Of a stretch of DNA of 51,498 bases, positions 1 through 10,280 are shown in pieces. The first letter of the stretch is position 1. The number at the start of each line of letters is the position of its first letter. Made by a program: the position numbers and the translations under genes. The stretch covers positions 1 to 51,498 of the forward strand of contig VAXU01000034.1 of NCBI GenBank assembly GCA_005885125.1, given 5' to 3'. This stretch comes from Actinomycetota bacterium. Lineage in GTDB: Bacteria; Actinomycetota; Thermoleophilia; Gaiellales; Gaiellaceae. Below the pieces are notes generated by a model. It was not told the origin of the DNA. It saw only the letters and a list, made by a program, of their open reading frames with translations, and searched no databases.

Positions 1-170
1 AAGCCGGCGATCATCCTGAGCGTCGTCGTCTTGCCGCATCCACTCGGCCCGAGCAGCGAGAAGAACTCTCCTTCGCCGATCGACACCGTCACGTCTCGAA
101 CTGCAGCGGCCTTCCCGAAGCGTTTGACGACTCCCTCGAGCGCAATCGCCACACGTTCATCCGTGTGCAT
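1..170 (-). CDS. ABC transporter ATP-binding protein, N-terminal part (runs off the window)
   Basis: The first 56 codons are visible, starting at ATG 170. They contain the N-terminal strand region of an importer-type ATPase and a Walker A motif [10 protein letters not shown] near residues 43-52, followed by LRMIAG. This is the PotA/MalK/UgpC type of subunit that energises solute uptake at the inner face of the membrane. It lies 11 bases downstream of the pterin dehydratase on the same strand, so lacI, dehydratase and this gene may be one transcript. The Q-loop, signature and Walker B lie outside the window, so the substrate is unknown. Confidence 0.85.
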   Translation of the reverse strand, partial: MHTDERVAIALEGVVKRFGKAAAVRDVTVSIGEGEFFSLLGPSGCGKTTTLRMIAG

Positions 171-181
171 GCGGAGCGAGT

Positions 182-532
182 CTAACGCTGCGTCGCGCGG
201 TGCAGCTCATCGGTCTTCGCCGCCATGACGAAGTCGTTGCGGTGAAGGCCGCGGATCTTGTGAGTCCACCAGCTGACGGTGACACGGCCCCACTCGGTCA
301 GCAGTGCGGGATGGTGTCCCTCGGCCTCGGCGAGCGTGCCGACGGCGTCGGTGAACGCAAGCGCCCGAGCGAAGTCGTCGAACGTGAAGATGCGGCGCAA
401 GCGGCTGACGCCCTGGACGTCGACGAGCTCCCAGTCGGGCACCTGCGGATGCAGGTCGGCGACCTCGGCAGCGCTCGCCGTCGGGGCATCGCGTCTGCAC
501 GCGACGCATTTCTCGCCGGTCAGTCCACTCAA
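182..532 (-). CDS. phhB: 4a-hydroxytetrahydrobiopterin dehydratase (pterin-4a-carbinolamine dehydratase)
   Basis: Small protein of 116 residues in the PCD/DCoH family, which dehydrates 4a-hydroxytetrahydropterin after aromatic amino-acid hydroxylation. Visible family features are LTGEKC at the N-terminus, the [10 protein letters not shown] helix, the GHHPALL histidine motif and the [19 protein letters not shown] tail. The likely start is TTG 532, which overlaps the lacI stop as TTGA and implies translational coupling; longer readings upstream merely cross the lacI gene. No pterin-dependent hydroxylase is visible nearby, so the physiological partner is unknown. Confidence 0.85.
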   Translation of the reverse strand: MSGLTGEKCVACRRDAPTASAAEVADLHPQVPDWELVDVQGVSRLRRIFTFDDFARALAFTDAVGTLAEAEGHHPALLTEWGRVTVSWWTHKIRGLHRNDFVMAAKTDELHRATQR

Positions 533-1527
533 GGGGGCGGCGCGGTGGAGCCGCGGACGGCGAGCCGTGGGCGGAACGAGGAGTCCGGCAGCGGCTTCCG
601 CGGTTCGTCGATCAGGCTCTTCAGCGCGTGGACCGCAGTCTCCGCGATTTCCTCGATGGGCTGCTCGACCGTCGTGAGCGCCGGGTTCGTCCACCGGGTC
701 GCCTCGATGCCGTCGAAGCCGACGATGGAGAGATCCTCGGGCACGCGCATTCCCTGCGCCGCCGCCTCCTGCAGGACCCCGACCGCCATCAGGTCGCTGG
801 AGCAGATCACTCCCGTCGGCCGGTCCGCACGCGTCAGGAGCGCGCGCAGCGCCTCGCGCCCGCCCTCGACGCTGAACTCGCCGTGCGCCACGAGCCCGTC
901 GGCTTCGAGGCCGGCGGCGCGCAACGCGCTCTCGCGCCCCATCGCCTTCTGCTGCGTCGGCAGGTAGTAGTCCGGCCCGGCGACGTAGCCGATCCGCCTG
1001 TGCCCGAGCCCGATCAGGTGCTGCGTCGCGAGCTCGCCTGCGATCCCCTCGTCGACGCCGACGGATGGGACGTTGAGCGTGTTCAGCGCCCCATTGACGA
1101 ACACGATCCGCGCGCCCTCCTCGAGGAGGCGAGCGTAGTGATCGTGCTCACCGCTCATGTTCGTCATCTCGCACGAGATGAAGATCATCCCGTCGACCTT
1201 TCGGTCGAGGAGCATGTGAACGTAGTCGACCTCGCGATACGCCGCGGACGCCGTCGAGCAGAGAATCGACGCGAAGCCCGCCTCGGTCGCCCGGTTCTCC
1301 ATCGCCTGCGCGAGCGCCGGGAAGATCGGGTTCTCGAAGTCCGGCAGCAGGAGACCGATCACGCCGGTCGCGGCCCGGCGGCCCGGCGGGACGTAGAGGA
1401 GCTCGCGCATCGCCCGCTCGACTCGCTCGCGGGTCTCGGAGCGGACATTGTCCAAACCGCTCACGACGCGGGATGCGGTCGCGACGCTGACTCCTGCTTC
1501 CCGAGCGACGTCTCGAAGAGTGGGCAT
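529..1527 (-). CDS. LacI-family transcriptional regulator of the maltodextrin locus
   Basis: A 332-residue repressor. The N-terminal helix-turn-helix is clear ([20 protein letters not shown], residues 3-22), with the hinge helix after it. The remainder is a periplasmic-binding-protein-like effector domain with [29 protein letters not shown] and [21 protein letters not shown]. Divergent orientation to malE points to local control of maltodextrin uptake, and a matching pair of candidate operators lies in the intergenic region. Length and motifs are normal. The effector is inferred to be a maltodextrin or derived sugar. Confidence 0.92.
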   Translation of the reverse strand: MPTLRDVAREAGVSVATASRVVSGLDNVRSETRERVERAMRELLYVPPGRRAATGVIGLLLPDFENPIFPALAQAMENRATEAGFASILCSTASAAYREVDYVHMLLDRKVDGMIFISCEMTNMSGEHDHYARLLEEGARIVFVNGALNTLNVPSVGVDEGIAGELATQHLIGLGHRRIGYVAGPDYYLPTQQKAMGRESALRAAGLEADGLVAHGEFSVEGGREALRALLTRADRPTGVICSSDLMAVGVLQEAAAQGMRVPEDLSIVGFDGIEATRWTNPALTTVEQPIEEIAETAVHALKSLIDEPRKPLPDSSFRPRLAVRGSTAPPP

Positions 1528-1537
1528 CGTGTTGCAG

Positions 1538-1549
1538 GTCTATGTAACA
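1538..1549 (+). promoter_or_regulatory. Candidate LacI-family operator O1, beside the lacI start
   Basis: GTCTATGTAACA lies 11 bases upstream of the lacI start codon. Its reverse complement (TGTTACATAGAC) matches site O2 at 1638-1649 at 11 of 12 positions, in opposite orientation and exactly 100 bp away. The position suits autoregulation. The repressor assignment is an inference. Confidence 0.45.
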
Positions 1550-1584
1550 GATTTTCAGGTCAATAGCCAGCGATTTTCCGCATC

Positions 1585-1612
1585 TTGACATTTTTGGAGG
1601 GGGTGTTAGGGT
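1585..1612 (+). promoter_or_regulatory. Sigma-70-type promoter for the malE operon
   Basis: A perfect -35 TTGACA at 1585-1590 is followed after 16 bp by TAGGGT at 1607-1612. Transcription would start near 1620, giving a leader of about 80 bases that contains candidate operator O2. The leader ends in a strong purine-rich ribosome site (GGAGGAGGAGG, about 1682-1694) in front of malE. Confidence 0.65.
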
Positions 1613-1637
1613 CTCTCTGTTTCATGGGGGCAAGACA

Positions 1638-1650
1638 TGTTTCATAGACA
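1638..1650 (+). promoter_or_regulatory. Candidate LacI-family operator O2, downstream of the malE promoter
   Basis: TGTTTCATAGACA is an imperfect palindrome (TGTnT...AnACA). Part of it, TGTTTCAT, also occurs as a direct repeat at 1618-1625, twenty bases upstream. It lies just past the predicted transcription start, where a bound repressor would block malE transcription. It pairs with O1 near lacI. Confidence 0.45.
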
Positions 1651-1698
1651 GTCGGCGCCGGCCACGGGTCAGGCGGGACTGAAGGAGGAGGAGGATCA

Positions 1699-2943
1699 AT
1701 GAAGGTAGGGAGGCGTCTAGCCATCCTGCTCGCCGTCGTCCTCGCAGCGTCGCTGACTCTGATCGGTGGTCGTGCGACTCCAGCGGCGCATGCGAGCGCG
1801 AAGGCGGCAAAGCTCACGATCTGGGTGGACAACGTCCAGAAGCCCGCGGTCGACAAGATCGCGTCCGCGTGGGGGACGCGTCGCGGCGTCGACGTGAACG
1901 TCACGTTCCACGCGTTCGGATCGATTCGCGACGACCTGAAGACGGTCAAGACGGAGAACGCGCCCGACGTCATCGTCGCAGCGCACGACTGGACCGGCGA
2001 CCTCGCGGCGAACGGTCTCGTGGCGCCGCTCTTCCCGACGAAGGCGATCAAGAAGCAGTTCCCGGCGTATGCGTTGAACGCCTTCTCGTACGGCGGCAAG
2101 CTCTACGGCGCGCCGTACGCGCTCGAGAACGTCGGCCTCGTCGTCAACACGCGGCTCGTCAAGGTGCCGACGACGTTCGCGCAGTTCGAGAAGGAAGCGC
2201 TTGCGTTCAAGCACAAGTCGGCAGACAACATCGCGCTTGCCGTCCCTCAGGGATCCGGCGGCGACGCGTACCACATGTATCCGTTCTTCTCGGGTCTCGG
2301 AGGCTTCGTGTTCGGCTCAGGCAAGAACGGCGCACTGAATCCGAACAAGATCGGTGTCGCGAACAAGACGTTCCTGAAGAACGCGCCGCTGATCGACAAG
2401 TGGAATCGTGAAGGACTGATCAACTCGAAGGTCGACTACGGCACGGGCAAGAACGCGTGGCTCAAGCAGAAGGCTGCGTTCTGGATCACCGGACCGTGGG
2501 AGACGGACGCGCTCAAGGCGAGCGGGATCCCGTTCAGGATCATCCAGCTCCCGAAGATCAAGTTCCGTTCGGTTCCGTTCCTCGGGGTGCAGGGGATGAT
2601 GGTGACGAAGTTCGCAGCGGCGCACGGCGTTGCGAGCCTTGCGAAGGATCTCGTCGCCAACGAGATGATGAAGCCGAGCTTCCAGCTCGATCTGGAGCAG
2701 GCCAACCTTCGGTATCCGGCGAACATCGTCGCGGGCAAGCGGGTGAGCGACCCCGTGCTGAAGCAGTTCGGCAAGGCGGGAATCGGCGGGGTGCCGATGC
2801 CGAACATCCCGCAGATGGGGAGCGTCTGGGCCGAGCTCGGCGGCGCCTGGGTCAAGGCGACGAAGGGTCCCGGCGCAACGCCGGCCCGCGTGGCCTTCGC
2901 GACCGCGGCCCGCAACATCGCGGCCAAGATCGCCGGCGGCTAA
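1699..2943 (+). CDS. malE: Maltose/maltodextrin ABC transporter substrate-binding protein
   Basis: A 414-residue extracellular solute-binding protein (family 1). It has an Arg-rich n-region, a hydrophobic core and a likely cleavage after AHA near residue 33. The mature part has the MalE-like opening LTIWVDN, the PDVIVAAHDWTGDLA segment, and AAFWITGPWETDAL in the second lobe. It precedes genes for two permeases, an amylase and the ATPase, so its ligand is probably maltodextrin. Oddly, there is no cysteine lipobox in the signal region, although binding proteins of single-membrane bacteria are usually lipid-anchored. ATG 1699 has an excellent ribosome site. Confidence 0.9.
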   Translation: MKVGRRLAILLAVVLAASLTLIGGRATPAAHASAKAAKLTIWVDNVQKPAVDKIASAWGTRRGVDVNVTFHAFGSIRDDLKTVKTENAPDVIVAAHDWTGDLAANGLVAPLFPTKAIKKQFPAYALNAFSYGGKLYGAPYALENVGLVVNTRLVKVPTTFAQFEKEALAFKHKSADNIALAVPQGSGGDAYHMYPFFSGLGGFVFGSGKNGALNPNKIGVANKTFLKNAPLIDKWNREGLINSKVDYGTGKNAWLKQKAAFWITGPWETDALKASGIPFRIIQLPKIKFRSVPFLGVQGMMVTKFAAAHGVASLAKDLVANEMMKPSFQLDLEQANLRYPANIVAGKRVSDPVLKQFGKAGIGGVPMPNIPQMGSVWAELGGAWVKATKGPGATPARVAFATAARNIAAKIAGG

Positions 2944-2962
2944 TCGACTGAGCAGGTGAACA

Positions 2963-2989
2963 GGGGCGCCCGTCTCGGACGGGCGCCCC
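2963..2989 (+). terminator. Hairpin terminator/attenuator between malE and malF
   Basis: A perfect 12-bp stem (GGGGCGCCCGTC, loop TCG, GACGGGCGCCCC) is followed by the pyrimidine-rich TCCTTCCTCTT. It lies inside the operon, 19 bases after the malE stop. Partial termination here would leave binding protein in excess of the membrane subunits; the hairpin may also protect the malE 3' end. Confidence 0.8.
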
Positions 2990-3014
2990 TCCTTCCTCTT
3001 CCCAGGAGGTTCTT

Positions 3015-4513
<1,499 letters not shown>

Positions 4514-4517
<4 letters not shown>

Positions 4518-5458
4518 GCACGAGCGAACGCGTAGCCGAAGTTACGGTTCCCGCAGTCGCCGAGCGGCGGCAGCCGAAACGGCGCCGTTTTGCACAGAAC
4601 TGGTGGCGACATGCCGTTGCGCTGATAGCACTCGTCTTCGCGTTGTTTCCCGTCGCGTATGTCCTCTCTGCCGCGTTCAACGGCGACAACTCGCTGAGCG
4701 GCTCGTCGCTGATTCCTCGACACGTGACCTTCGACAACTTCCGCACGCTCTTCGTGGGCCAGAAGAACACGACGGGTCACGCGACCTTCCAGAACGCGCA
4801 TTACGCCAGCTGGTTTGCAAATTCGATGATCGTGGCCGGCGCAACCGCGCTCCTCACCGTTCTCCTCGGCGCGCTCGCGGCGTATGCGTTCAGCCGGTTC
4901 CGCTTCCGCGGACGCCGGCTCGGGATGCTGACGCTGCTCCTGATCCACATGTTCCCGCAGCTTCTGGCGGTGCTCGCGATCTACCTGATCGTCCTGAACG
5001 TGGGCGACATCTTCCACTTCATCGGGCTCAACACCCTCAGCGCGCTGGTCCTGGTGTATCTCGGCGGTGCGATGGGCGTGAACACCTGGCTGATGAAGGG
5101 GTTCTTCGACACGATTCCCTCGGAGCTGGACGAGTCCGCGCGCGTCGACGGCGCGACGCCTGCGCAGGTGTTCTGGGGCGTCGTCTTGCCGCTTGCTGCG
5201 CCGGTGCTGGCGGTGATCGCGCTGATCTCGTTCGTCGCGACGCTGAACGAGTTCGTGATCGCGAGTGTCGTCCTGGAGACGCAGCACAAGTTCACGCTTC
5301 CGGTCGGGCTCTGGCAGTACATCGACCAGAAGTACTCGGAGCACTGGGGGCCCTTCGCGGCCGGGGTGCTGATCGCCGCCGTGCCGGCGGCGCTCCTGTT
5401 CGCGTTCCTCCAGCGGTACATCGTGCAGGGTCTGACGCAGGGCGCCGTCAAGGGATGA
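4514..5458 (+). CDS. malG: Maltodextrin ABC transporter permease MalG
   Basis: A 314-residue inner-membrane permease of the MalG type. A basic N-terminus is followed by a first membrane helix near residues 33-53 and an extracytoplasmic loop. The transport core carries a complete EAA coupling loop (ELDESARVDGATPAQVFWGV, about residues 206-225) ending in LPLAAPVL. That intact loop makes the gap in the neighbouring MalF more striking. The start overlaps the malF stop (ATGA) and the stop overlaps the amylase start, so the genes are translationally coupled. Confidence 0.93.
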
Positions 5459-7215
5459 GCGCGACGGGGACCGAGGCGGCGGTGTCGCTCCTCGACGAGC
5501 CGCACCACGACGGTTCCGATCTGTACGTCCTCGAGCGTCCCGACGAGGCGGGCGGTGAGGCCGCCGTGCGTGTGCGGGTGCCGCCCGAGGTGGAGGTGGA
5601 GACGGTTGCCGTCCGCTGGGTCGAGGACGGCGAGGCTCGCGCGGCTAGGGCCGAGCCGGACGGCGACGGCTGGTGGACAGCCCGCTTCCCGGTGCGAAAC
5701 CCGACGACGCGCTATCGCTGGCTCCTCGCGGGCGGCGAGCTGGGCTACGCATGGCTGAACGGGCTCGGCGTCGTCGCGCACGATGTCCCGGACGCAGACG
5801 ACTTCGTGCTCTCGCTCGACATGGGCGGGCCCGCGTGGCATCTCGAGTCGGTCGTCTACGAGATCTTTCCGGACCGGTTCGCCTCGAGCGGCCTCGACGT
5901 CGACGCGCCGGCCTGGGCGGTGCGGCGGGCCTGGGACGACCTGCCGGAGGGCCGCGGCCCGAACACGCCGTTCGAGTTGTTCGGCGGCGACCTGCGCGGG
6001 ATCGAAGCGCATCTCGACGACATCGAGCGCCTCGGCGCGAACGTCGTCTATCTGACGCCGATCTTCCCTGCGGGTTCCACGCACCGCTACGACTCGACGA
6101 CGTTCGACCGGGTCGATCCGCTGCTCGGCGGCGACGAAGCGCTCGAGTCGCTCGTCGCAGCGGCGCACGCGCGCGGGCTGCGCGTGATCTCCGACCTGAC
6201 CACGAACCACACGGGCGACAAGCACGAGTGGTTCGTCGCCGGCGAACGGGACCTCTACCTCTTCGACGAGAGCGGCGACTACGAAGCGTGGTGGGGGTTC
6301 AAGTCGCTGCCGAAGCTGAACTGGCGCTCGCTCGAGCTGCGCACGCGGATCCAGGGAGTGACGCGCAAGTGGCTGCAGCCTCCGTACTCGCTCGACGGCT
6401 GGCGCGTCGACGTCGCGAACATGACGGGCCGCACGGGGAGCACGGACGTCAACGCCGAGGTCGCGCCGACCCTGCGTGCCGTGCTCAACGAGGACTCGCT
6501 CCTCGTCGCCGAGCACTTCCACGACTACCGGCCGGATTTCGCGGGCTGGCACGGGGCGATGAACTACGCCGGCTTCTCGCGTCCCGTCTGGACCTGGCTG
6601 CGCGGCGAGCTCGAGATCGACTACTTCGGCTTGCCCGTCGCGATGCCGCGTCTGGGCGCCGGCGCCTCGGCTGCGACGATGCGCGCTTTCCGCGCCGGCG
6701 TTCCGTGGCAGTTCGTCCTCCACTCGTGGGCGATCCTCGACAGCCACGACACGCCCCGCTTCCGCACGATGGCGGGCTCGCGCGATCGCCAGCTCGTCGG
6801 CATCGGACTGCAGATGACGACGCCGGGCGTGCCGATGATCTTCGCCGGCGACGAGCTCGGGCTCGAGGGCGAGTGGGGCGAGGACGCGCGGCGCCCGATG
6901 CCCTGGGACCGGCCCGAGACGTGGGACACGCAGTTGTTCGAGGAGTACCGTCGGCTGATCGCGCTGCGCCGGTCGAGCGACGCGCTCGCGCGAGGCGGCA
7001 TCCGGTACGCGTACGTCGACGACGACGTGATCGCCTACCTGCGCGAGACGCGCGACGAGCGGCTGTTGTGCCTCGCGAGCCGCGCTGATCACCCGCCGGT
7101 GCGGGTCCCCTTCACGTCACTCGAAACGCTCTACGGCGACGACGCCGAGATCGACGGCGCCGAGGCCGTGTTGCCGGCCGACGGCCCGTCATTCCACATC
7201 TGGAGGATCACGTAA
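5455..7215 (+). CDS. Glycoside hydrolase family 13 enzyme (neopullulanase/alpha-glucosidase-like)
   Basis: A 586-residue enzyme with an N-terminal beta-sandwich (about residues 1-120) and a TIM barrel. The conserved regions are visible: DLTTNH (I), GWRVDVANM with the nucleophile Asp (II), LVAEHF with the acid Glu (III) and ILDSHDTPR (IV). No signal peptide is present, so it acts on imported maltodextrins in the cytoplasm. It lies between the permease and ATPase genes, with ATGA and TAATG overlaps on either side. The loop after region I (HEWFVAGERDLYLF) looks short for relatives I recall, but all catalytic residues are present. Exact bond specificity cannot be read from sequence. Confidence 0.9.
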   Translation: MSATGTEAAVSLLDEPHHDGSDLYVLERPDEAGGEAAVRVRVPPEVEVETVAVRWVEDGEARAARAEPDGDGWWTARFPVRNPTTRYRWLLAGGELGYAWLNGLGVVAHDVPDADDFVLSLDMGGPAWHLESVVYEIFPDRFASSGLDVDAPAWAVRRAWDDLPEGRGPNTPFELFGGDLRGIEAHLDDIERLGANVVYLTPIFPAGSTHRYDSTTFDRVDPLLGGDEALESLVAAAHARGLRVISDLTTNHTGDKHEWFVAGERDLYLFDESGDYEAWWGFKSLPKLNWRSLELRTRIQGVTRKWLQPPYSLDGWRVDVANMTGRTGSTDVNAEVAPTLRAVLNEDSLLVAEHFHDYRPDFAGWHGAMNYAGFSRPVWTWLRGELEIDYFGLPVAMPRLGAGASAATMRAFRAGVPWQFVLHSWAILDSHDTPRFRTMAGSRDRQLVGIGLQMTTPGVPMIFAGDELGLEGEWGEDARRPMPWDRPETWDTQLFEEYRRLIALRRSSDALARGGIRYAYVDDDVIAYLRETRDERLLCLASRADHPPVRVPFTSLETLYGDDAEIDGAEAVLPADGPSFHIWRIT

Positions 7216-8426
7216 TGGCTGACGTTCAGTTCCGCGATGTCGACAAGGTCTACGACAACGGCGTCCAGGCCGTGTTCAGTCTGTCGCTGCAGATTCAGGA
7301 CGGTGAGTTCCTCGTCCTCGTCGGCCCGTCGGGCTGCGGGAAGACGACGGCGCTGCGCATGGTCGCGGGGCTCGAGGAGATCACCGACGGGACGATCTCG
7401 ATCGGCGACCGCGTTGTCAACGACCTGACGCCGAAGGACCGCGACATCGCGATGGTCTTCCAAAACTACGCGCTCTACCCACATCTCAGCGTCGGCGACA
7501 ACATCGCGTTCGGGTTGCGACTGCGGAAGACCCCGAAGAAGACGGTCGACGAGCGCGTGCAATGGGCGGCACGCCTGCTCGGATTGACGCCGTACCTCGA
7601 CCGACGACCGAAGGAGCTGTCGGGCGGCCAGCGCCAGCGGGTCGCAATGGGCCGCGCGATCGTTCGCCAGCCGCAGGTCTTCCTGATGGACGAGCCGCTC
7701 TCGAACCTCGACGCGAAGCTCCGCGTCCAGATGCGGGCCGAGATCGGACGGATCCAGCGCGAGCTGAAGACAACGACGATCTACGTCACGCACGACCAGA
7801 CCGAGGCGATGACGATGGGCGACCACGTCGCGGTGATGCGAAAGGGTGAGCTGCAGCAGATGGACACGCCGCAGAAGCTCTACAGCGATCCGAAGAACCT
7901 CTTCGTCGCGAGCTTCATCGGCAGTCCCTCGATGAACCTCGTCGAGGCGGAGATCGAGCGCAGGAACGGTGGGCTCGTCGCCAAGCTCGCCGATCAGGAG
8001 CTCGCGATCCCGGCCGAGGTCGCGTCGCTCCGCCCGGCGCTGGCGGGCTATGCCGGCCGCAAGGTCGCGCTCGGCATCCGTCCCGAACAGCTCGAGGACG
8101 CGTCGATCGTTCGCGACGGTGCGGACGGAAATCGGCTTCGCGGGCGCGTGCTCCTGACCGAGGCCCTCGGATCCGAGCTGCTGGCCCACGTCGAGCTGTC
8201 GGGCAGGCCCGTCGTCACCGACGACGTGCTGGAGGGCGCCGTCGAACTCGAAGACGCGATGCTCGACGACCTCGCGCAGAAGGCGGAGGAGGAGCGCACC
8301 ACGTTCGTCGGTCGCTTCGACGCCGAGTCCGAGGTGCGCCCGGATCACATCGTCGACATGCTCGTCGACACCGGCAAGTTGCAGTTCTTCGACCTGGAAA
8401 CGGGAACGTCGATCCGCGCCGGCTAG
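7215..8426 (+). CDS. ABC transporter ATPase, MsmX/UgpC/MalK type
   Basis: A 403-residue sugar-importer ATPase with Walker [10 protein letters not shown] (residues 37-45), signature LSGGQRQR, Walker B VFLMDEP followed by LSNLDAKLR, and switch histidine in THDQTEAMTMGD. The C-terminal part is the regulatory OB-fold (TOBE) region, including LGIRPEQ. It powers the MalFG permease of this operon. Its start overlaps the GH13 stop (TAATG). Length and motifs are all normal. Confidence 0.95.
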   Translation: MADVQFRDVDKVYDNGVQAVFSLSLQIQDGEFLVLVGPSGCGKTTALRMVAGLEEITDGTISIGDRVVNDLTPKDRDIAMVFQNYALYPHLSVGDNIAFGLRLRKTPKKTVDERVQWAARLLGLTPYLDRRPKELSGGQRQRVAMGRAIVRQPQVFLMDEPLSNLDAKLRVQMRAEIGRIQRELKTTTIYVTHDQTEAMTMGDHVAVMRKGELQQMDTPQKLYSDPKNLFVASFIGSPSMNLVEAEIERRNGGLVAKLADQELAIPAEVASLRPALAGYAGRKVALGIRPEQLEDASIVRDGADGNRLRGRVLLTEALGSELLAHVELSGRPVVTDDVLEGAVELEDAMLDDLAQKAEEERTTFVGRFDAESEVRPDHIVDMLVDTGKLQFFDLETGTSIRAG

Positions 8427-8446
8427 CGCCGGACCGGGGAGGAGCA

Positions 8447-8515
8447 ATGAACAAGAGGTGGGTCGCCGTTCTGGCGGCGAATCGTCAACGTCGCTCCGTG
8501 CAGGAACTGATCTGA
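8447..8515 (+). other. Mini-ORF with strong ribosome site, out of frame with the glucoamylase
   Basis: GGGGAGGAG at 8436-8444 directly precedes ATG 8447, which opens a 22-codon frame beginning MNKRWVAVLAA, like the start of a signal peptide, and then runs into TGA at 8513. The glucoamylase frame begins at GTG 8458 in another frame, too far from this ribosome site. Either this is a leader peptide or, more likely, the head of a lost secreted-protein gene joined to the glucoamylase by a deletion. Confidence 0.35.
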
Positions 8516-10173
8516 ACGCCGCGCTGCCGGCGGCCGTGCTCGGGAACGGGTCGCTCCTGGCGACCCTTTCTGGGCGGGGCCGCGTCCAAGGGCTCTGGTG
8601 GCCTCATCCCGATCGCGAGCAGCAGCTCGGCGAGCTCCGCCTCGGCATCCAGCTCGACGGCGTCACGCGCTGGCTCGACGACGAAACGTTCGTGTGGGAG
8701 CAGTCCTACGCGGACGGATCGATGCTGCTTCGCACGGTTTGCCGCACGGCCGGGCTCGAGGTGACGATCGACGACCTCGTGCACCCGACCGAGCCGGCGC
8801 TGGTTCGGCGCGTCTCGTGCACGGCCCGCGGTGCGCGGCTGGTCGTTCGCTTCCGGGCACTCGAGGGCGCGCTCGCTCTGGGCACGGAGTCGGCCGCGAG
8901 CCCGGACGGCACGGTGTCGCGCGCGCTCGCAGGCTCGGTCGAGTTGGCGTGCGCGTTCGGGTCTTCGCGAGACGAGGCCGCGGAACGCGCTGCCGCGATC
9001 GCGGGCGTCGGCTTCGATCAGCATGCGGACGCGCGGCGTCGCCGTGACGCTGCTCGGGTTGCGCAAGCTCAGCCGGCGAGACAACAGGCCGTCACCGGGT
9101 TGTACGAACGCTCGCTGCTCGTGTTCGATGCGCTCGCCGATCGCGAGACCGGCGCGGTGATCGCGGCCCCGGAGCTGGATCCCGACTTCGTGCGCTCCGG
9201 CGGCTACGGATTCGTCTGGGCGCGTGATCTCGCGTTCCTCGTCCTTGCGTTCCTCGCGGCTCGCCGCCGCGACCTCGTCGAGGGTGCGCTTCGTTGGCTG
9301 CCGAGCGCCCAGGAACAGGCAGGGCTTTGGTTGCAGCGCCACTGGACGGACGGCTCGCTGGCGCCGTCGTGGAATGCGCACCAGCTCGACGAGACGGGCA
9401 CCGTCCTCTTCGCCTACGAGGCCGCGTGGCGCGAGCTGAAAGACGAGGCGTTGGACGCCGGCCTGTGGCCGTCCACTCGACGGGCGGCGGACTTCCTGCT
9501 CGGCTCGATCGAGGCGCACGGGATTCCCTGTGAGACCGCCGACCTCTGGGAGGAGCGGGACGGCTGCCACGCGTACACGACCGCAGCGACCGTGGGCGGG
9601 TTGCGCGCCGCAGCCTCGTTCGCACAGCGGCACGAGCCTGCGCTCGCGGACACGTACGGCGATGCGGCCGAGCGGCTCGCGGCCGCACTCGACCGCTGCT
9701 TCTGGAGCGGCGAGCACGGTCGCTACCTCCGCACGCTCGGGGACCCGACCGTCGACGTGTCGCTGCTCGGCCTCGCGTGGCCGTTCGGTGCGGTCGATCC
9801 GCGCGGGGCACGGATGCGTGCGACGGCCGATGCGGTGGAGCGAATGCTCGGGCGTCCGGGCGGGGGGATCATGCGCTACGAACGGGACACGTACGCGGGC
9901 GGCAACCCGTGGGTGCTTGCCGCACTCTGGCTGGGGCTCTACCGGCGACAGATCGAGGACGCGGAGGGGCATGCACGGGCGCTCGACTACGCACGGCGCG
10001 TCGCCACACCGCTTCAGCTGCTGGCGGAGCAGGTCACGGACGAAGGCGAGCCGGCCTGGGTCGTCCCGCTCGCCTGGAGCCACGCGATGCTCGTTCTCGC
10101 CGCCCGCCCGGAGCTGGAGCTCGTGCGCGCGCGGGGCGCCGCCGGGCGCTCACCCGTTCGCGCGGCGAGCTAA
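8458..10173 (+). CDS. Glycoside hydrolase family 15 (glucoamylase-like) protein
   Basis: An N-terminal beta-sandwich (LPAAVLGNGSLLATLS, then GLWWPH) is followed by an (alpha/alpha)6 barrel from about residue 205, with GYGFVWARDLAFLVLAFLA, the catalytic WEERDGCHAYTTAATVGGLR segment and GGNPWVLAALWLGLY near the end. It releases glucose from maltodextrins, acting after the GH13 enzyme. There is no clear signal peptide. The N-terminal domain seems about 70 residues short between VVRFRALEG and VELACAFG, and the true start is unclear because the good ribosome site belongs to another frame. The 571-residue length is below the usual 600-680 I recall. Confidence 0.8.
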   Translation: MGRRSGGESSTSLRAGTDLNAALPAAVLGNGSLLATLSGRGRVQGLWWPHPDREQQLGELRLGIQLDGVTRWLDDETFVWEQSYADGSMLLRTVCRTAGLEVTIDDLVHPTEPALVRRVSCTARGARLVVRFRALEGALALGTESAASPDGTVSRALAGSVELACAFGSSRDEAAERAAAIAGVGFDQHADARRRRDAARVAQAQPARQQAVTGLYERSLLVFDALADRETGAVIAAPELDPDFVRSGGYGFVWARDLAFLVLAFLAARRRDLVEGALRWLPSAQEQAGLWLQRHWTDGSLAPSWNAHQLDETGTVLFAYEAAWRELKDEALDAGLWPSTRRAADFLLGSIEAHGIPCETADLWEERDGCHAYTTAATVGGLRAAASFAQRHEPALADTYGDAAERLAAALDRCFWSGEHGRYLRTLGDPTVDVSLLGLAWPFGAVDPRGARMRATADAVERMLGRPGGGIMRYERDTYAGGNPWVLAALWLGLYRRQIEDAEGHARALDYARRVATPLQLLAEQVTDEGEPAWVVPLAWSHAMLVLAARPELELVRARGAAGRSPVRAAS

Positions 10174-10280
10174 CGGAACCCTTACCGGTTCGCGTTCCGG
10201 TCCTAACGAGTCGGCACCACCGTGCGATGCGCTGGGATATGCCCGGTCGAGATCGCGGGTCGGGCGCCTTCCATCAGGAG

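Noticed and set aside
6200-6290. A further deletion in the GH13 enzyme after region I
   Set aside because: The loop is short, but all four conserved regions are present in one frame and this loop varies in the family.
4981-7092. A 703-codon open frame antisense to malG and the GH13 gene
   Set aside because: Its composition is that of an antisense shadow (Arg/Val/Glu-rich, no domain), while the plus strand holds complete known enzymes.
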